A stretch of 64,000 nt of DNA from NCBI GenBank assembly GCA_948474755.1, contig CAOLHI010000077.1, forward strand, positions 930,001 through 994,000, given 5' to 3'. Every line of letters begins with the position of its first letter. The first letter of the stretch is position 1. Below the pieces are notes generated by a model. It had not been told where the DNA came from and searched no databases. It worked only from the letters and a program-made list of their open reading frames with translations. Source of the DNA: Ctenosaura bakeri. Lineage: Eukaryota > Chordata > Lepidosauria > Squamata > Iguanidae. Of this stretch, positions 20,721-32,223 are shown one piece after another. The position numbers and the translations under genes are program-made.

Positions 20721-21589
20721 TTGCTCTAAGATCTGAAGCTCTACGATCTATGTTCTTGCAGAGATGGACAAATTAACAACCTTACTAGATAATAAATCTG
20801 ATGGACTGGAGAATTCTAACCCCCCTCTGGGAATTGAGGTGGGGAAAATTATCAATAACAGCATTTAATGATTAAGACCTGATTTGCACTTGTTTACTTC
20901 AAATCTAACTAAGGGTTTATTCTCATTGTAGAGCTCTTACTTAACTTACCTTTATTTTAGGCATTTACAAGTATAAGAAAGCACTTAACCATGAGTGGGT
21001 GGGAAGTCACTTTGTATCTGTTGTCATTTTTTCGTTACTACATTCTTTTCATTGTATATTGTCCTTTTCTTGTTTTTGCATTGATGCTTGTATCCTTTTT
21101 TTTTCTTTGTAATTATGTTTTTAAATATTTTTTTGGACATTTCATTTTTTTTCTCTTTTAATAAAAAAGATTAAAACATAAAGACGGATTGCTCACAGGG
21201 AACAGTTTTTTGAAAAAATATAATGTGCTGTATTGTTTATGTATTGTTTTCTTTTGAATTATTATGCTTTTAACTCGTAATTTTATTGGTAGTTTCATTA
21301 CATTTTAAACTTTTTTATGAAGTAAAATTTTAGCTTTGTTTTTAATAAAACATTGCCTAAAAGTAATATTTCAATCATAACTGAAACACTGTTCTATAAT
21401 TCACAGTCAAACTTAAACTCGACCAACAATTTACTGTCTTCACTCATCTGGAATGCACTCACCCACAAAACGAACCAACAAATTCATTGATGCTTTCATC
21501 CTTAGTGTGCTGCAAACTGCAGAAATAAATCCCCCTCCCCCCAAAAAAAGACCTTTTCCACCCTTCTTCAGGAGATTGAGAGGATAAAG
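20721..21589. other. AT-rich LINE-like 3' sequence, no gene seen
   Basis: 21040-21180 is strongly T-rich and ends TTTTAATAAAAAAGATTAAA, resembling an L1-like 3' end. The rest is AT-rich with a second AATAAAAC near 21343. No frame is recognisable. Confidence 0.35.
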
Positions 21590-22060
21590 CCATCAGCCAA
21601 TGGAAAGATATAAATGGTTAATGGCTCATCTTTGTCTACTGCCGCTAGTGCATACATAGGCAGTGCGGCAGGGCTGTATCAATAATTTAGTTTTCATTCG
21701 TCTGAGACAGTCTGGCACTATTTCTATATGGGTCACAATCATTCCGCTATTTAACAAATCTGTGGTTTTATGAGGCTGAAGTACTGAAATTGTCCTTTTC
21801 ACAGTAATGTTCTCCTTCACTCCGACTGGGCTGAGATGCTGATGTGCCAGCTGGCATCTGCATTTAGCCAATTACCCATGGATGGGTGAGCAGATACAGG
21901 GAGATGGGCGTAACAGAGACACGGATAACTAACTGGCAAATATCTTCAGCACTAACAAGATGCCCATCGTTATGGCAGGTGGAATCTATCAATGAATAGA
22001 GGGGTAATATAAAGCAAAGGCTACTTGGGGGAAGCAGAGGAGAGCAGCAGGGACACATCA
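21590..22060. promoter_or_regulatory. Candidate conserved non-coding element
   Basis: A repeat-free block with many TAAT/ATTA-like and TTCATTCG-like motifs and no frame over 90 codons, bounded by repeats. Texture-based inference only; it is the clearest single-copy-looking block between two retroelement clusters. Confidence 0.25.
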
Positions 22061-22249
22061 CTCGGGTGGGACAGGTCTTACATTAGCTTTCCTCCCCTTT
22101 CTGGCCACTAGGCTTGGCAAAAAGTCCTTTTAAAAACTGTGTTCTAGGTGGCTGCCTGCTTACCTGCCCATCTACAAACACAGCACGAGTTACTGAGAGT
22201 CATCCCGATTCCAATCTCCATAACCCCAATCTCCATAGCCCTGTCATTG

Positions 22250-23160
22250 TGTTACCCTGTTTACTGGGGGTCCCGGGAGGGACACCTAAATGCACTCACA
22301 ATTAAACAAGTTTGGGGAAATGAGCTAAGAGCACAAGCTAGCAATGCGAGAGGCAGAGCAACGCAGCGGAATCTTTTACCCAATGTCTACGGGGTCAGGC
22401 CAAGCCAAGGAGCACACCAAAGTTTAAGAACAATTGTGATATTTATTAAATACAGACAAACAGTGTATGCAACATGTTCACACAGATAACTATAGAAAAT
22501 AAAGGTTGGAGTGGGACAGAGGGAATTTTCAGAGGGATTGTTGAATTGGGTGATACGACACCTGTCCTGAAGCCTGGATAAATCACTGCAAAGGTCTGAA
22601 GTTGCGCAGTCTCATCCAATATGACTGAGGGGAAGGCTCGCCAAGCAGAGCGGTGGCAAGATGGGATGGAACTCAGGAGCTATCTGAGGAAGGTCTCGGA
22701 ATCAGGGGTTTTTATAGGGAGAAATGTGGCTACAGACTATTCCGTACTTGGAGAAAACAATTAGTTTCGGGCGCGAGACAAAGCTTTGGAAAGGTCAGAA
22801 TTTAGCATGATTGAGTTAAGTCTGAATTGACAGTGGAGTAGCCAGTATGCAGATGCTCAGTGCTTGACATTTGAGTATTCAGCTTGCCAAGTTACCTGCT
22901 CGGGGCAGGGAGTCCTTTGTAAGCAGCGTGCATAGATAATGAGGGTGTTTGCAGAGAGGTCTCCTAAAGCGGTGATCTGGCTATTTCTGGCCTGCCTGTA
23001 TTGTGTTGGGATATTGCAGCATTTAGTGGCCGAGCCTAGTTCTGTGCTTGTCCGGGGGCCTCACAAACATATGGAGAGGGGTGGTGGAAGAGAGCCAAAT
23101 TATTGATATCAAAATGATATCTATGTCACCTTTAAGTGAAGCCCAGTCATGGCAGTAACA
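22250..23160 (-). mobile_element. Solo LTR of the ERV-like family, minus strand
   Basis: Begins TGTTACCCTG and ends GGCAGTAACA on the plus strand. The 4-bp flanks are identical ATTG (22246-22249; 23161-23164). Reading the minus strand: TATA-like CTATAAAA at 22717-22710 and AATAAA at 22447-22442, and U5 ends GTCCCTCCCGGGACCCCCAG..GGGTAACA as in the copy at 17561. 911 bp, no internal region. The right flank (23165-23200) resembles a CR1 3' piece. Confidence 0.93.
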
Positions 23161-23386
23161 ATTGAATTGGATAGCTGGATGGCCATCTGTTGGGGGACAC
23201 TTTAGGTGCATGTGACAGGACCTTTTTCCTACCAGACTGGTGTGACAATTCCCCAGTCAGGGAAGGTGCCCTATCCCTTCCATACAGCTCTGCCTTCCCC
23301 CCTGATAACACCACCTTTGCGTAAAAAGGTGAGGGTTTTTAATGTTTATTTAGAACCCCTTAATGGTATTATGGTAGCGTGTTTTC

Positions 23387-24173
23387 TGTGTTACCTTATA
23401 GACTGTATACAACTCAGTCAAGACAGTAATCATAAAAATAAAGTGTAATATTTATTAAAATAATAATTAGAATAAAATATTAAAGTTCATATGCAGGTCA
23501 AAGTTAATACATTTCTTCAGGTTACTTTTTAGACAGTTCCCTTATATCTTTAGGCTCACACAAGCATCATAAACAATCCTTTGGCTACACTCCCACCAAA
23601 GGCTCAAACACTGGTCTAGGTCACACTCCCTGACCACATTCTACTAACTTTCAATTATTTTTCTGCCCCTCACTAGGCTTCTACCAAGAATTAACCCTTC
23701 CCACACAATCACCCTCCTTGGTTGACCAAGGGACTCTGCTGCACAGTTTGTTGCTAGGAGTCTTACTGGAAGACTAAATGCTAATTGGTATTTGACTTTA
23801 TATATCTTTTTTTTTAGACATAAGCCCCTCCCACACACTACTGGGCTGGGTTTCTCCCCTGAGGAGCTATTCTGGTTGCCTGGCAACCTGCCTCCAGGAT
23901 ACTTTAGCACTTCAGAGCCCTGGTGGCGCAGTGGTTAAATGCTAGTACTGCAACCACAAGGTTGTGAGTTCAATCCTGCCCGGCTCCAAGGTTGACTCAG
24001 CCTTCCATCCTTTCGTAGGTCGGTAAAATGAGTACCCAGCTTGTTGGGGGCAATTAGCTTAAAAAAAAGAACACACATTGTAAACCGCTTAGATAACACT
24101 CAGTTGATAAGCGGTATAGAAATAAATGCTATATTGCTATTCAGATGGACACACACCCAGAACTTTGTCACAG
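23387..24173 (-). mobile_element. Possible second LTR-type element, antisense, interrupted by a Sauria SINE
   Basis: Read on the minus strand there is GATATATAAAGTC (about 23806-23794) followed downstream by AATAAATATT (about 23453-23440), the order of LTR promoter and polyadenylation signals. Edges TGTGTTACC and TTTGTCACA could be the ends, and TTTTCTG-type sequence lies on both sides, but no clean 4-6 bp duplication is visible. No coding sequence. Confidence 0.4.
23917..24139 (+). mobile_element. Sauria-type tRNA-derived SINE with Bov-B-like tail
   Basis: Head CCTGGTGGCGCAGTGGTTAA (box A) and GGTTGTGAGTTCAATCC (box B, about 23960-23976) are RNA polymerase III promoter elements. The body has GGTTGACTCAGCCTTCCATC and GGTAAAATGAGTACCCAGCT; the tail (AAGCGGTATAGAAATAAATG, CTATATTGCTAT) resembles Bov-B LINE ends, the presumed source of its reverse transcriptase. 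Direct repeats TTCAGA flank it (23911-23916; 24140-24145). This is the strongest taxonomic marker for a squamate genome. Confidence 0.95.
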
Positions 24174-24494
24174 TGTGTTTTTTCTGCTCTGCCAAAGGCT
24201 TGGATTAAATGGCTTTTAGGTTAAGTTTAAGTTCCATGATTTGATGATTTCATACTTTACATTAGTTGATCTAGCAGTGTTAGTAAGTGCTTCTGTTTCC
24301 TCAGTGGGTGCTAAGGGATAGAAGAGGATTTCTTTCTTTCTTTTTGTCAGTGACTTTGGAGAGTTTCATCTACTACCAGCTAAATCAAGAATGAGATCAC
24401 TCCTATGCACTAGCTCTTTGCAATGCAGGAAGGAAACAGAGTGGAGAAATCTGAAAGAGCCATCACAGTAAAAAGAGATTGATACTCTCCAACC

Positions 24495-24722
24495 AGAGAA
24501 TCAGAGTAGTATAGTGGTCTGAGCACTGGGCTAGGACTCTGAAAACCAGGATTGGAATCCCCAGTCAGCCATGGGTGACACTGGGCAAGTCACACTCTCC
24601 CAGCCTCAGATGAAGGCAAATGCAACCCCCCTATGAACAAACCTTGCCAAGAAAACCCCATGATAGGTTCACCTTAAGATCACAAGTCAGAAATGACTTG
24701 AAGGCACCCAACAACAACAAAT
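24495..24722 (+). mobile_element. tRNA-derived SINE, near full length
   Basis: The head AGTATAGTGGTCTGAGCACT corresponds to box A and CCAGGATTGGAATCCC to box B. The body has GGCAAGTCACACTCTCCCAG, CCTTGCCAAGAAAACCCCAT and GATAGGTTCACCTTAAG; the tail is AGAAATGACTTGAAGGCACC then CAACAACAACAA. This is the best copy for defining the family in this window. Confidence 0.9.
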
Positions 24723-27459
24723 TTTCCAGCCAACTCCAAGAAGAACCTTGTAAGTCTCCACTTGTAAGTCTCCACTTGTATTAAAGGAGAACCAAGTGTG
24801 GTCTTTTTAGATGTTTTTCTGTTCTTTTATGCTCAACATGTGTATTTCTGTAAGCAAACATGGTCACAAGGACATCAGAATTCTCAAGGTTAATTCATTT
24901 GAAATCTTCTGATAATGAGGAGAAACAACTTGCACTCTGCTTTGAACATAAATGAGACCCATACTCATTAACTGCTTTGGCATGATGAATAACAAATTTT
25001 GAGTTCCTCTTTCATTATCCCTTTGCCCTTCTTTTTGATTGAAGATGGGACACAATGAGCTTTATACACCTCAAAATGGGTTTGCAGTGAAATGAGCTCT
25101 AGTCTGAAGTCCTGCAAGGTTTTACATGGAAACCAGAGTTCTGGTATATTGACTGGTAAGGTCTGACATTGAACAGGAACTCTGGTTTGCAGACAGGCAA
25201 GGGATCGAATCCTGCTGGTTAGTCTCAGCTAGAGTAAACCCATCACATTAATTGTTAAGGAATGAATCAATACATAAGTAAATCCCACTAATTCAATGGG
25301 TCTACTCCAGACAGGACCAACAATAGGATTTAGGCCACGTTTTTGCATGGAACAGAAGTTCCAGTGTGCATTGCAGACTGGCAAGGTCAACAGGAGCTCT
25401 GGTGTTCATATACAGACAAACCTTACCAAACCTGGTAAGGTTTCTTCAAAAAGTAATGATTAATGCAACAATTAACGCAACAGCTACCATAACAAGTTGC
25501 AGATGTTTACTACTAGTCTTAACAATAACTTATCAGGTTAACTGGAGCTCTCTAGCAGTGAGTGAAACAGCTTTTCTCAAAGACAATATTGCAAGCTCTG
25601 GCAATTCTCTAGTGACATCTCAACTCAAAGGTAAATAATACAGCTAAAAGAGTGGGGGAAGACACAGCAATGTTCTTTGGCAATTTTAAGAGAGGGGAAT
25701 CTGAAAGTGTGCGAAATGTCCAATAATTGTAGAGCAATGAAATGTTAGGTCAGGAAAAACTGCCCACATTCCCCATATAGTTTCATCTCTGTTATTGCAT
25801 AGTCAAATCTGTCTGGTTATGTAGCATTGTGACATCATCATATTCATGATGTGATCCCCAATTTGTTGGGGAACCATCTTCTTACTCCTATGAAGAAGAC
25901 TTCCCCAAAAAATTGCATCGAAGCAGCACTAGGAAGGAGAAGGTTATCAACAATGGGAACTGGGGTTGCCAGACCTCAGGGCCTAGCCCTGAATCTCTAC
26001 TTTTCATGGGTCATCTCTAGGCAGGAGACAAGGGTTTCAATTCTCTAGTGTCATTGGGCTCAGCTCTGAAATGGCTGAGTACAAATCTTCAGTTGATCTT
26101 CAGCTGAGCTAGTAGAAGCTGGGAGTCTGTGAATTTACTCAATTGACTTCCACCTTTCCTCTCGGTTGTTGTGGACTGAAGGTTTACTTACCCTCCATTC
26201 TCTTCTGCATCCATCATCTGGCTAGCAGTAAGCTAGATTAAATGTTCTTTATCTCATCTCTATAAATAGGTGAGAAAGAATGACCTCCTCATTTCACCTT
26301 GATGTGGGAACAGCCCCGTCAGCTAAGATTTCTGCTTTAATTCCCAAAGAAGAAAATATATTCTCTGTGTTTGTGTGTATGTGTTTGGATGACAAGCTGT
26401 GAGCAACCGTTCTTGGTACTTAACACATAACATTTAATGACTTCACCGGGGCTGTCTGTAGGTCTCAGATTTTGGCCTGGCTATCTCAGGGCCTGAAACA
26501 ATCCTTAACCAGTAACACAAAATGTTTACTTTATTTGTGACTTTCGGTCTTGTTTCCAAGTATATAAACCATATTGGATGAACATTGGGATTAATCGCAG
26601 AACAGTGATGGGAATTATATCACCCACAAGCAACACACAGAGGTCAGACATAAGTATTAACACAACAAATTAAAGATGCTCATATCACTGAGGTCAAACA
26701 ATATTGGGAAAGTGTGAAGCGTTTCCTGGATCAGCATTTCCTTACTCTACAACATCTTTGCAGCCCTTGGTCAACCATAGTTCAAATCTGTCAACTGGTC
26801 TGTAGAAAAATCACTCTGAAATAGTTAAAAATCATTTGGGGGAATGTGTTTAAAATATCACCTCTCTGAAACAACAATAAATATCCCCCCCTTCAAAACC
26901 ATATAGAAGTACTTCACTTTCAGGTCCATGAAAATGGTAGCACTGTGATGTGGTGAGAGTCAGCAGAACACAAAACTGTGCCCTGCAACCATCTTATTGT
27001 GCCCACCCCTACCTTATAAGAAAAGGCATATATCATTGTCTATAGAATCTTTCACTGTCCATGGAAGTGAGGAATTCAGAAAATGATATGCTATTGCTCA
27101 AAGCAGAACTAAATGCTTTAATCAGAGCTCCCAAAGCAATGAACAACAAGTTAAAAAAAATAACATTATATTATATACATTTCAACAGTTTTCTTTTTAA
27201 AAAATAACAAACTGCTTTAAAAATAACCATCTTTATGTACAGAAACTGAAGGAAAACAAGCTGGTGACATACTTTTAACAGGAAATCTGGCAATACAGGA
27301 AGATGTACCGAAGACCCTGTATTTTCAACCCATGGTGAAAATAATTTTTGAAAATTCTGATATTGCAACAGGTATCTCTGATTTCATGTCGGTTGGCTGA
27401 ATGATTGGTCTAAAATTCCCTAATTCTCTTTAAAAGGAGGATGTCACTCTTGAATGGTG
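24723..27459. other. No gene seen; low-copy sequence
   Basis: No exon recognised in 2.7 kb. 25100-25200 and 25335-25420 share an approximate 80-bp direct repeat. 25290-25310 carries the old CAATGGGTCTACTCCAG motif. 26380-27160 has no repeat signature I can name. Confidence 0.4.
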
Positions 27460-27575
27460 CTCATCATGAATTTGTTTAATGTATAAATTAAAAAGAAAAT
27501 TATTGTAAGCTGCTTTGACTCCTTACAAGGAAAAAGGTGGTGTATAAATAAAGAAAATAAATAAATAAATATTAA
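27460..27575 (+). mobile_element. LINE 3' end
   Basis: ATTGTAAGCTGCTTTGACTC then GGTGGTGTATAAATAAAG and AATAAATAAATAAAT: the 3' terminus typical of the L2-type lineage seen elsewhere in the window. Confidence 0.6.
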
Positions 27576-27649
27576 ATCCATTACTCAAAACAATTAAAGG
27601 CAAACTAAAGCTACTCTTTAAAAATAATTGTAAAATCACAGGCATTTAA

Positions 27650-27945
27650 AAAAACAGCCAAAGAACCCATCCCTTATTTTAAAAATCAAAGGCCTAGCAA
27701 AGTAGTCCAGTTGCTGATGCTCGGTAGAAACTCAGAAGGGATGAAGCCAGTCTGGCTTTCCTTGAGAGGAGTTCCAGAGTCGAGGTGATGCTACTGATAA
27801 AGCACTGTCATAGGTACCCACTGTTAGCAGTGAAAGAGTACAGACCAAATGGACAGTGTTTCTCAACTTTTTCCCTGGTCTATTCTGCAGGGCTGTTAGG
27901 AGATTCAGTGCCCTGGACAGTTTCATTCACAGAAGATATTGCCTG
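27650..27945 (-). pseudogene. L2-type LINE C-terminal remnant, antisense
   Basis: The minus strand reads a segment including CGACTCTGGAACTCCTCTC (about 27790-27770) and GAAAGCCAGACTGGCTTCAT, the region after the RT domain where L2-type ORF2 has a SAPRLWNSLP-like motif; here SPRLWNSSQG is readable near 27780. Short and frame-broken. Confidence 0.5.
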
Positions 27946-28129
27946 CTGAGATGTCTAAGCTAAAGAAACTCTCTCTTTGTCTTTTATATTTGCTTAACTA
28001 AAGTCCTCCATTTTGAATTCTAGTCAACTTTAAAGTTCCTGTTGCTAGCCCCATGTCCTATTTAAAATTATGCTGACACTACTCGGCAAATTCGTAAGTT
28101 CTCAGCATCGGTTCCCAGTGTGTTTTCTG

Positions 28130-28500
28130 TAACAATATTGTTACACATCATTGCTAAATGAATACGCATGTGAATCAAGGTTCATTGTTGGTTGCTAAAC
28201 AGAAGTTACTGTATTGTCAACCATGTATCAGAATTCTAGTCCTGGGAAAGCGAATATTCTTAATATTTTTGCACATGCGCTGTATGCTTTATGAGATCAT
28301 TGTCATCCCAAACCTATTTAACCCTTCCCTTCTTTCAATAAACTGTTATTCTCTTTGCTCATGTAAGAGGTGGCTTGGTCTGCTTTCTTGCTGAGGGAGG
28401 GGAGTCCCTTTGGCCAAGGTTGGGGATCTTTCCAGGCTTATTCAGAGCTCACCCACAGTTGCGTAGCCTACCCGAGGTAGTCTGTGCAGACCTAATATTT
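28130..28500 (+). mobile_element. Possible LTR of another retroelement
   Basis: TGTAACAATATTGTTACA near 28129-28146, then CCTATTTAACCCTTCCC at about 28312 and CAATAAACTGTTATTCTC at about 28337-28354, spaced like a promoter and polyadenylation signal. A GAGGTGGCTTGGTCTGC block follows. The ends cannot be fixed and no duplication is visible. Confidence 0.35.
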
Positions 28501-28539
28501 TATGTCTGGCCCTATGTGCTTTTTTCTTAGGAGTTTCTA

Positions 28540-29605
28540 ACAGGTTTCAGGGCTGGCGCTCTGTCCATTTTCTGGGTTGTTGCCCAACAATTCTCAGGGT
28601 TGGTGCCCTGATCATTTTCTGGGTTTTCACCTAGTCTTCAGGGCTGGTGCTCTGACAGTGTTAAGGGTTGGTGTGTTACTCTGTATTCTGAGGGTCCCGG
28701 GAGGAACGCCCAAATAACCAAACAAAAACACAAGATGGGGAAATTAACTCGAGCACTCTCTTAAGCTAACGAGAGGCAGGGTAACTTAGCAGGGATCTTG
28801 CAACCCTATGTATACAGCATCAGGTCAGAAGAGTAGTCAGACAGTTTTTAAAATGGTGAAAATGATAGGTTTATTAAAGGACAAACGACAGAAAAGACAC
28901 GACAAGCACACCGCTAACTAAGAAACTAGAAATAAGAGTTTTTCAAGGGAAATGGGTGATACGACACCTTATCTCATAGTCCTAGAGAGAAGCGGAGGGT
29001 TGTAGGGAAGAAAGCTCAGCATGGTTCGCTGAGGGGGCGACTCGCTGGACAAAGCAACAACAAGGCAGGGTAGCAGTCCGGAGCATTCCCGGGCAGTCCG
29101 ATGGGTAAACGTTCCAAGGTGTGCTCGGAATCAGGGAGTTTTTATAGGGTGGATTGTGCCTACAGGACATGCCATACTCGGTGAGAACAATGCGAGTTTG
29201 GAGTGGGACAAAGCTTTGGGAAAAGGTCAAGTTTTACATGATGGGCTTAGCGCAGATTTAACAATAGTGTAGCCAGTATGCAAATGGTTTAGCATTGAGA
29301 GAGTGCCGGCTCGGGGCAGAGCGTCTTTGTGTAAAGTCCCGCTTAAGCAAGGTGTGTCTGCAAAGAGGTCCCTGAAGCAACGGAGTGGCGTTAATCTGCC
29401 TGCCTAAGTGGGGATTTGGAATGTACAACCATTAACCGGCTGGGCCTGTTTACGTGCTTGTCTGGTGGCCTCGCAAACACGTGGAGCAGGGTGGCAGAGA
29501 AAGGTCAAGTGAAGGCCAAATAAGTTTGATATCATGAGATATCTAGTGCTATCACCGGGTATGTCTGAATCATAGTAACAGGTGCCCTAAGATTTTCTCC
29601 AGAGT
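28540..29605. repeat. Degenerate tandem array interrupted by a solo LTR
   Basis: Units start TTTCAGGGCTGGCGCTCTGT (about 28545), TCTCAGGGTTGGTGCCCTGA (about 28593), CTTCAGGGCTGGTGCTCTGA (about 28636) and TTAAGGGTTGGTG (28661). The last unit is cut after GGTG and resumes with GGTGCCCTAAGATTTTCTCC at 29581. The array is therefore about four units of roughly 25-48 bp plus the inserted LTR. Confidence 0.7.
28674..29580 (-). mobile_element. Solo LTR of the ERV-like family, minus strand
   Basis: Begins TGTTACTCTG and ends CATAGTAACA. Identical GGTG lies on both sides (28670-28673; 29581-29584). On the minus strand CTATAAAA is at 29147-29140 and AATAAA at 28875-28870. 907 bp, with no viral interior. 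Deleting it and one GGTG restores a repeat unit of the surrounding tandem array, which independently confirms both edges. Confidence 0.95.
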
Positions 29606-29784
29606 TTATTGCCAACACTCACCAGCCTAGCCTAGTGGGGTTGGTGAGACATTGAACAGGGTCTTTGATGTTAAATCTCATCCAGGCAGATGGGACGTCT
29701 GTTGCAGAATTCTCCCAGAGCTAGACCAATAAAGTAGGCATTTCCCACCATTGTCTCATGAAGAGTTGTAAACAATATCCCTGG

Positions 29785-29965
29785 GGGTCCTTCACAACTG
29801 AAGTACTATGATTCCACTTTAACTGACATGGCTGCATCCTGTGGAATCCCAAGGATTGCAGCCTGCTGAGGTATGATTGGTGTGGCTGAGAATTCGACAT
29901 GCCCCTCCTTCAACAGCCAATCCCAGGATTCCATAGGATGTTGCCATGTCAGTTAAAGAGTCCTG
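29785..29965. mobile_element. Older palindromic MITE related to the Harbinger-like group
   Basis: AGTACTATGATTCCACTTTA, CATGGCTGCATCCTGTGGAA and an inverted arm CCCAGGATTCCATAGGATGT then CCATGTCAGTTAAAG. The termini are decayed. Confidence 0.6.
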
Positions 29966-30189
29966 AGCATCAGCCACCTGTCATGTAGAGGGTTGGATTT
30001 TTGTTTGTTTGTTTGCTTTGAACAGGTGACAGCAGGGACAAAAACCAACCCAGTAAATCTATTGATTTTTTCCCCCTCCAGTTATTCTATCACATTTTTG
30101 TTAAGTCACTTTTTTTTCAAACAATTTGAGCTGAGAGATACTCACAAGAAACAGGCCACTTCATTAATTTTTTTTCTCCCTGGATCTAA

Positions 30190-30889
30190 GGCCCTTTTCA
30201 CACAGCATCATCAACTTGTCACAGCAACTGGTTCTTTCCAGTCCAGGACCCATGCTACTGCACGACGTTGTCACTAACCAGCTGCTATCACATTCGCAAA
30301 CATTGCAAATTAGCCCTATTTCATTTCCAAAAAAAAAATCCATTAATGGCCTCCTTTCCCACTAAAATCCCATCAGCTGGGTGAGTGCAGTTCCTCAATA
30401 GTGCTTGATAGCACTTCCTGTTGTCACCGATCCAGGACAGAGTGGGGTGTGACCTTGCTCAGATTGTCCCTTCTTGTCTTCTCCCACAGCATGGTAAGTT
30501 TGAAATTTATCATCTCTCCATGTTTATTTCAAATTTCTCCATTGAGTTAACTTTTGGAATACATTTTTTAGCATTATAGTGTGAAAATGAAATAGTGTAC
30601 TGGTGTGTCATGCTGTTATAGCATTGCTGCACTAGTATGGCTTACAAAAGAGAAAAGGGGAAAAAGAACCTCGACCTCAAACCTCACAAGCTGTGGGTCG
30701 TGGAAAAGGTGTGGAAAAGGACTGGCCAATGACACTGTAATGTGGTGTGAACACCTATGGCAATAACGCTACCCATCCACTTTAATCAAAAGCGTGCAGT
30801 AGAGAATGTTCCTAACCTTATACCATCACTGAAATGACAATGCTGGAATAACAGAACAACGTGCATTGAGGTATTCTGCAGAAAGGTCC
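30190..30889. mobile_element. About 700-bp MITE with GGCCCTTTTCACAC terminus
   Basis: The left end GGCCCTTTTCACACAGCATC follows TAA. The right end (TGCAGAAAGGTCC) is an imperfect inverted version. The interior shares GAATAACAGAACAACGTGC, TATACCATCACTG and AACGCTACCCATCCAC with the element at 41104, and part recurs antisense at 55175-55245. No transposase seen. Confidence 0.55.
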
Positions 30890-31679
30890 ATGTGTCTAAG
30901 TATTGTGGAGCATCCTCGGTTCTATGCCCAAAAACACTCGAGTGGACATGAGACTTCTTTGTGCAATGCATTGGAATTCTATTAGGGTCAGAAAACATCC
31001 CACTTTAAGGCGTTTATCTGACCTATTTTCACCTACATGGAGGAGGGTTAATCCAAATCCATGTACCTTGGAGGTATGCAGGTGATGTTAAAAATTCTCC
31101 TTGTTTCTTTCTCCTTTTCCTCCTCCCTTTTTTCTTTCCTTTCACTTGCTAAATAGGTTGCTTCTGCATGAGCATTTTGCATTGCTTCCCAACAGTTTAC
31201 CTGGAAGGCAGTAATTTTTTTTTTTTAAAGGCCATAAAAAGGTTTAGCACTTTGAGAACCTCATGCCCAAGCTTGCTAAAGCTCTTGCCCAGCTGAAATG
31301 AAAATTACCTGGGTTTTGTTATGCTGTCTTTTTATTCATTAGGAACACTGATTGTTCCAAATTCTGCTTCCCTCCTCTTTATTACCACAATTGGCAATAA
31401 GAGCGACTTGATGAGGTATAACGGTTTATAGACCTCCGGAGCATTGAAAATGCTTTGAGAACACACCACTATTTCTATCTCTCTTAAAAAGAACCAACCA
31501 ATGGTTTCACGAGGCAGTTATGGGGCAGTGACAAGCACTCCTCTGCAGAATTTACCGTTCAGAGGATGGGAGAATGGTTTTAACTAGCTAAAAGAGAATC
31601 AGGTTTATTCCAGAAAAAGGAGCCTTGAGGCTTTTAAAGGCAGAAGCCTTAATTAGTTTCTGTGCTACAGAACTTCTTC
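30890..31679. other. No gene seen
   Basis: Low-copy sequence with a CT-rich patch at 31095-31145 and a 10-T run near 31215. 31380-31500 looks repeat-free. No exon. Confidence 0.4.
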
Positions 31680-32120
31680 TATCATAGAACAGAACAACAG
31701 AATCTTAGAGTTGGAAGGCTAGTCCAGCCCCCTATCCTGCTGTGATACACACTGACAGCATTCCTGAAAGATGCTCATCCAGAATCTATTAAAAGACCTC
31801 CAGAGATGGAGATCGAGGCAATTATTCTACTGTCAAAACAGCTCATACAGTGAAAAAGTTCCTCCTAATGTTTAGCTAGAATCACTTTTCTTGTCATTTG
31901 AGTCCATTGGTTTGTGTTCTAGTCTAGTCTAGTCTAGTCTAGTCTAGTTCTAACAGAAAGCAAGCTGGATACATCTTTTACATGACATTCCTTCAGAGAT
32001 TTAAAGACGGCTATCATGTCACCTCTCAGGCTTCTGTTCTCCAAGTTAAACATAGCCACCTTCCAAAGTTGTTCCTTTGTGAGACTTGGCTTCCAGACCT
32101 TTGATCATCACCCTCCTATT
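31680..32120 (-). mobile_element. CR1 LINE 3' end, antisense
   Basis: The plus strand reads the reverse of CR1: ATCTTAGAGTTGGAAGGCTA, AAAAGACCTCCAGAGATGGA, AAAAAGTTCCTCCTAATGTT, GGCTATCATGTCACCTCTCA and GCTTCTGTTCTCCAAG. A (CTAGT)n pentamer at 31917-31947 has expanded inside it. Confidence 0.85.
31917..31948. repeat. (CTAGT)n minisatellite
   Basis: About six pentamers of CTAGT inside the antisense CR1 copy. Confidence 0.9.
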
Positions 32121-32223
32121 TTTCAGAACACCTCTATAGCAAAAGAGCACTTCATTTCAAATATTAGAGCCCTGTTCATTTTAGAGCAGAGGTCTCCTTT
32201 TTCCCCCACTGCTTCCCTTGAGT

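Noticed and set aside
23917..24139. Functional tRNA gene
   Set aside because: Box A and B are present, but the sequence does not fold as a mature tRNA and continues into a SINE body with a LINE-like tail and direct repeats.
27790..28130. Possible protein-coding exon near the L2-type remnant
   Set aside because: The only protein similarity is to LINE ORF2; the rest has stops in all frames.
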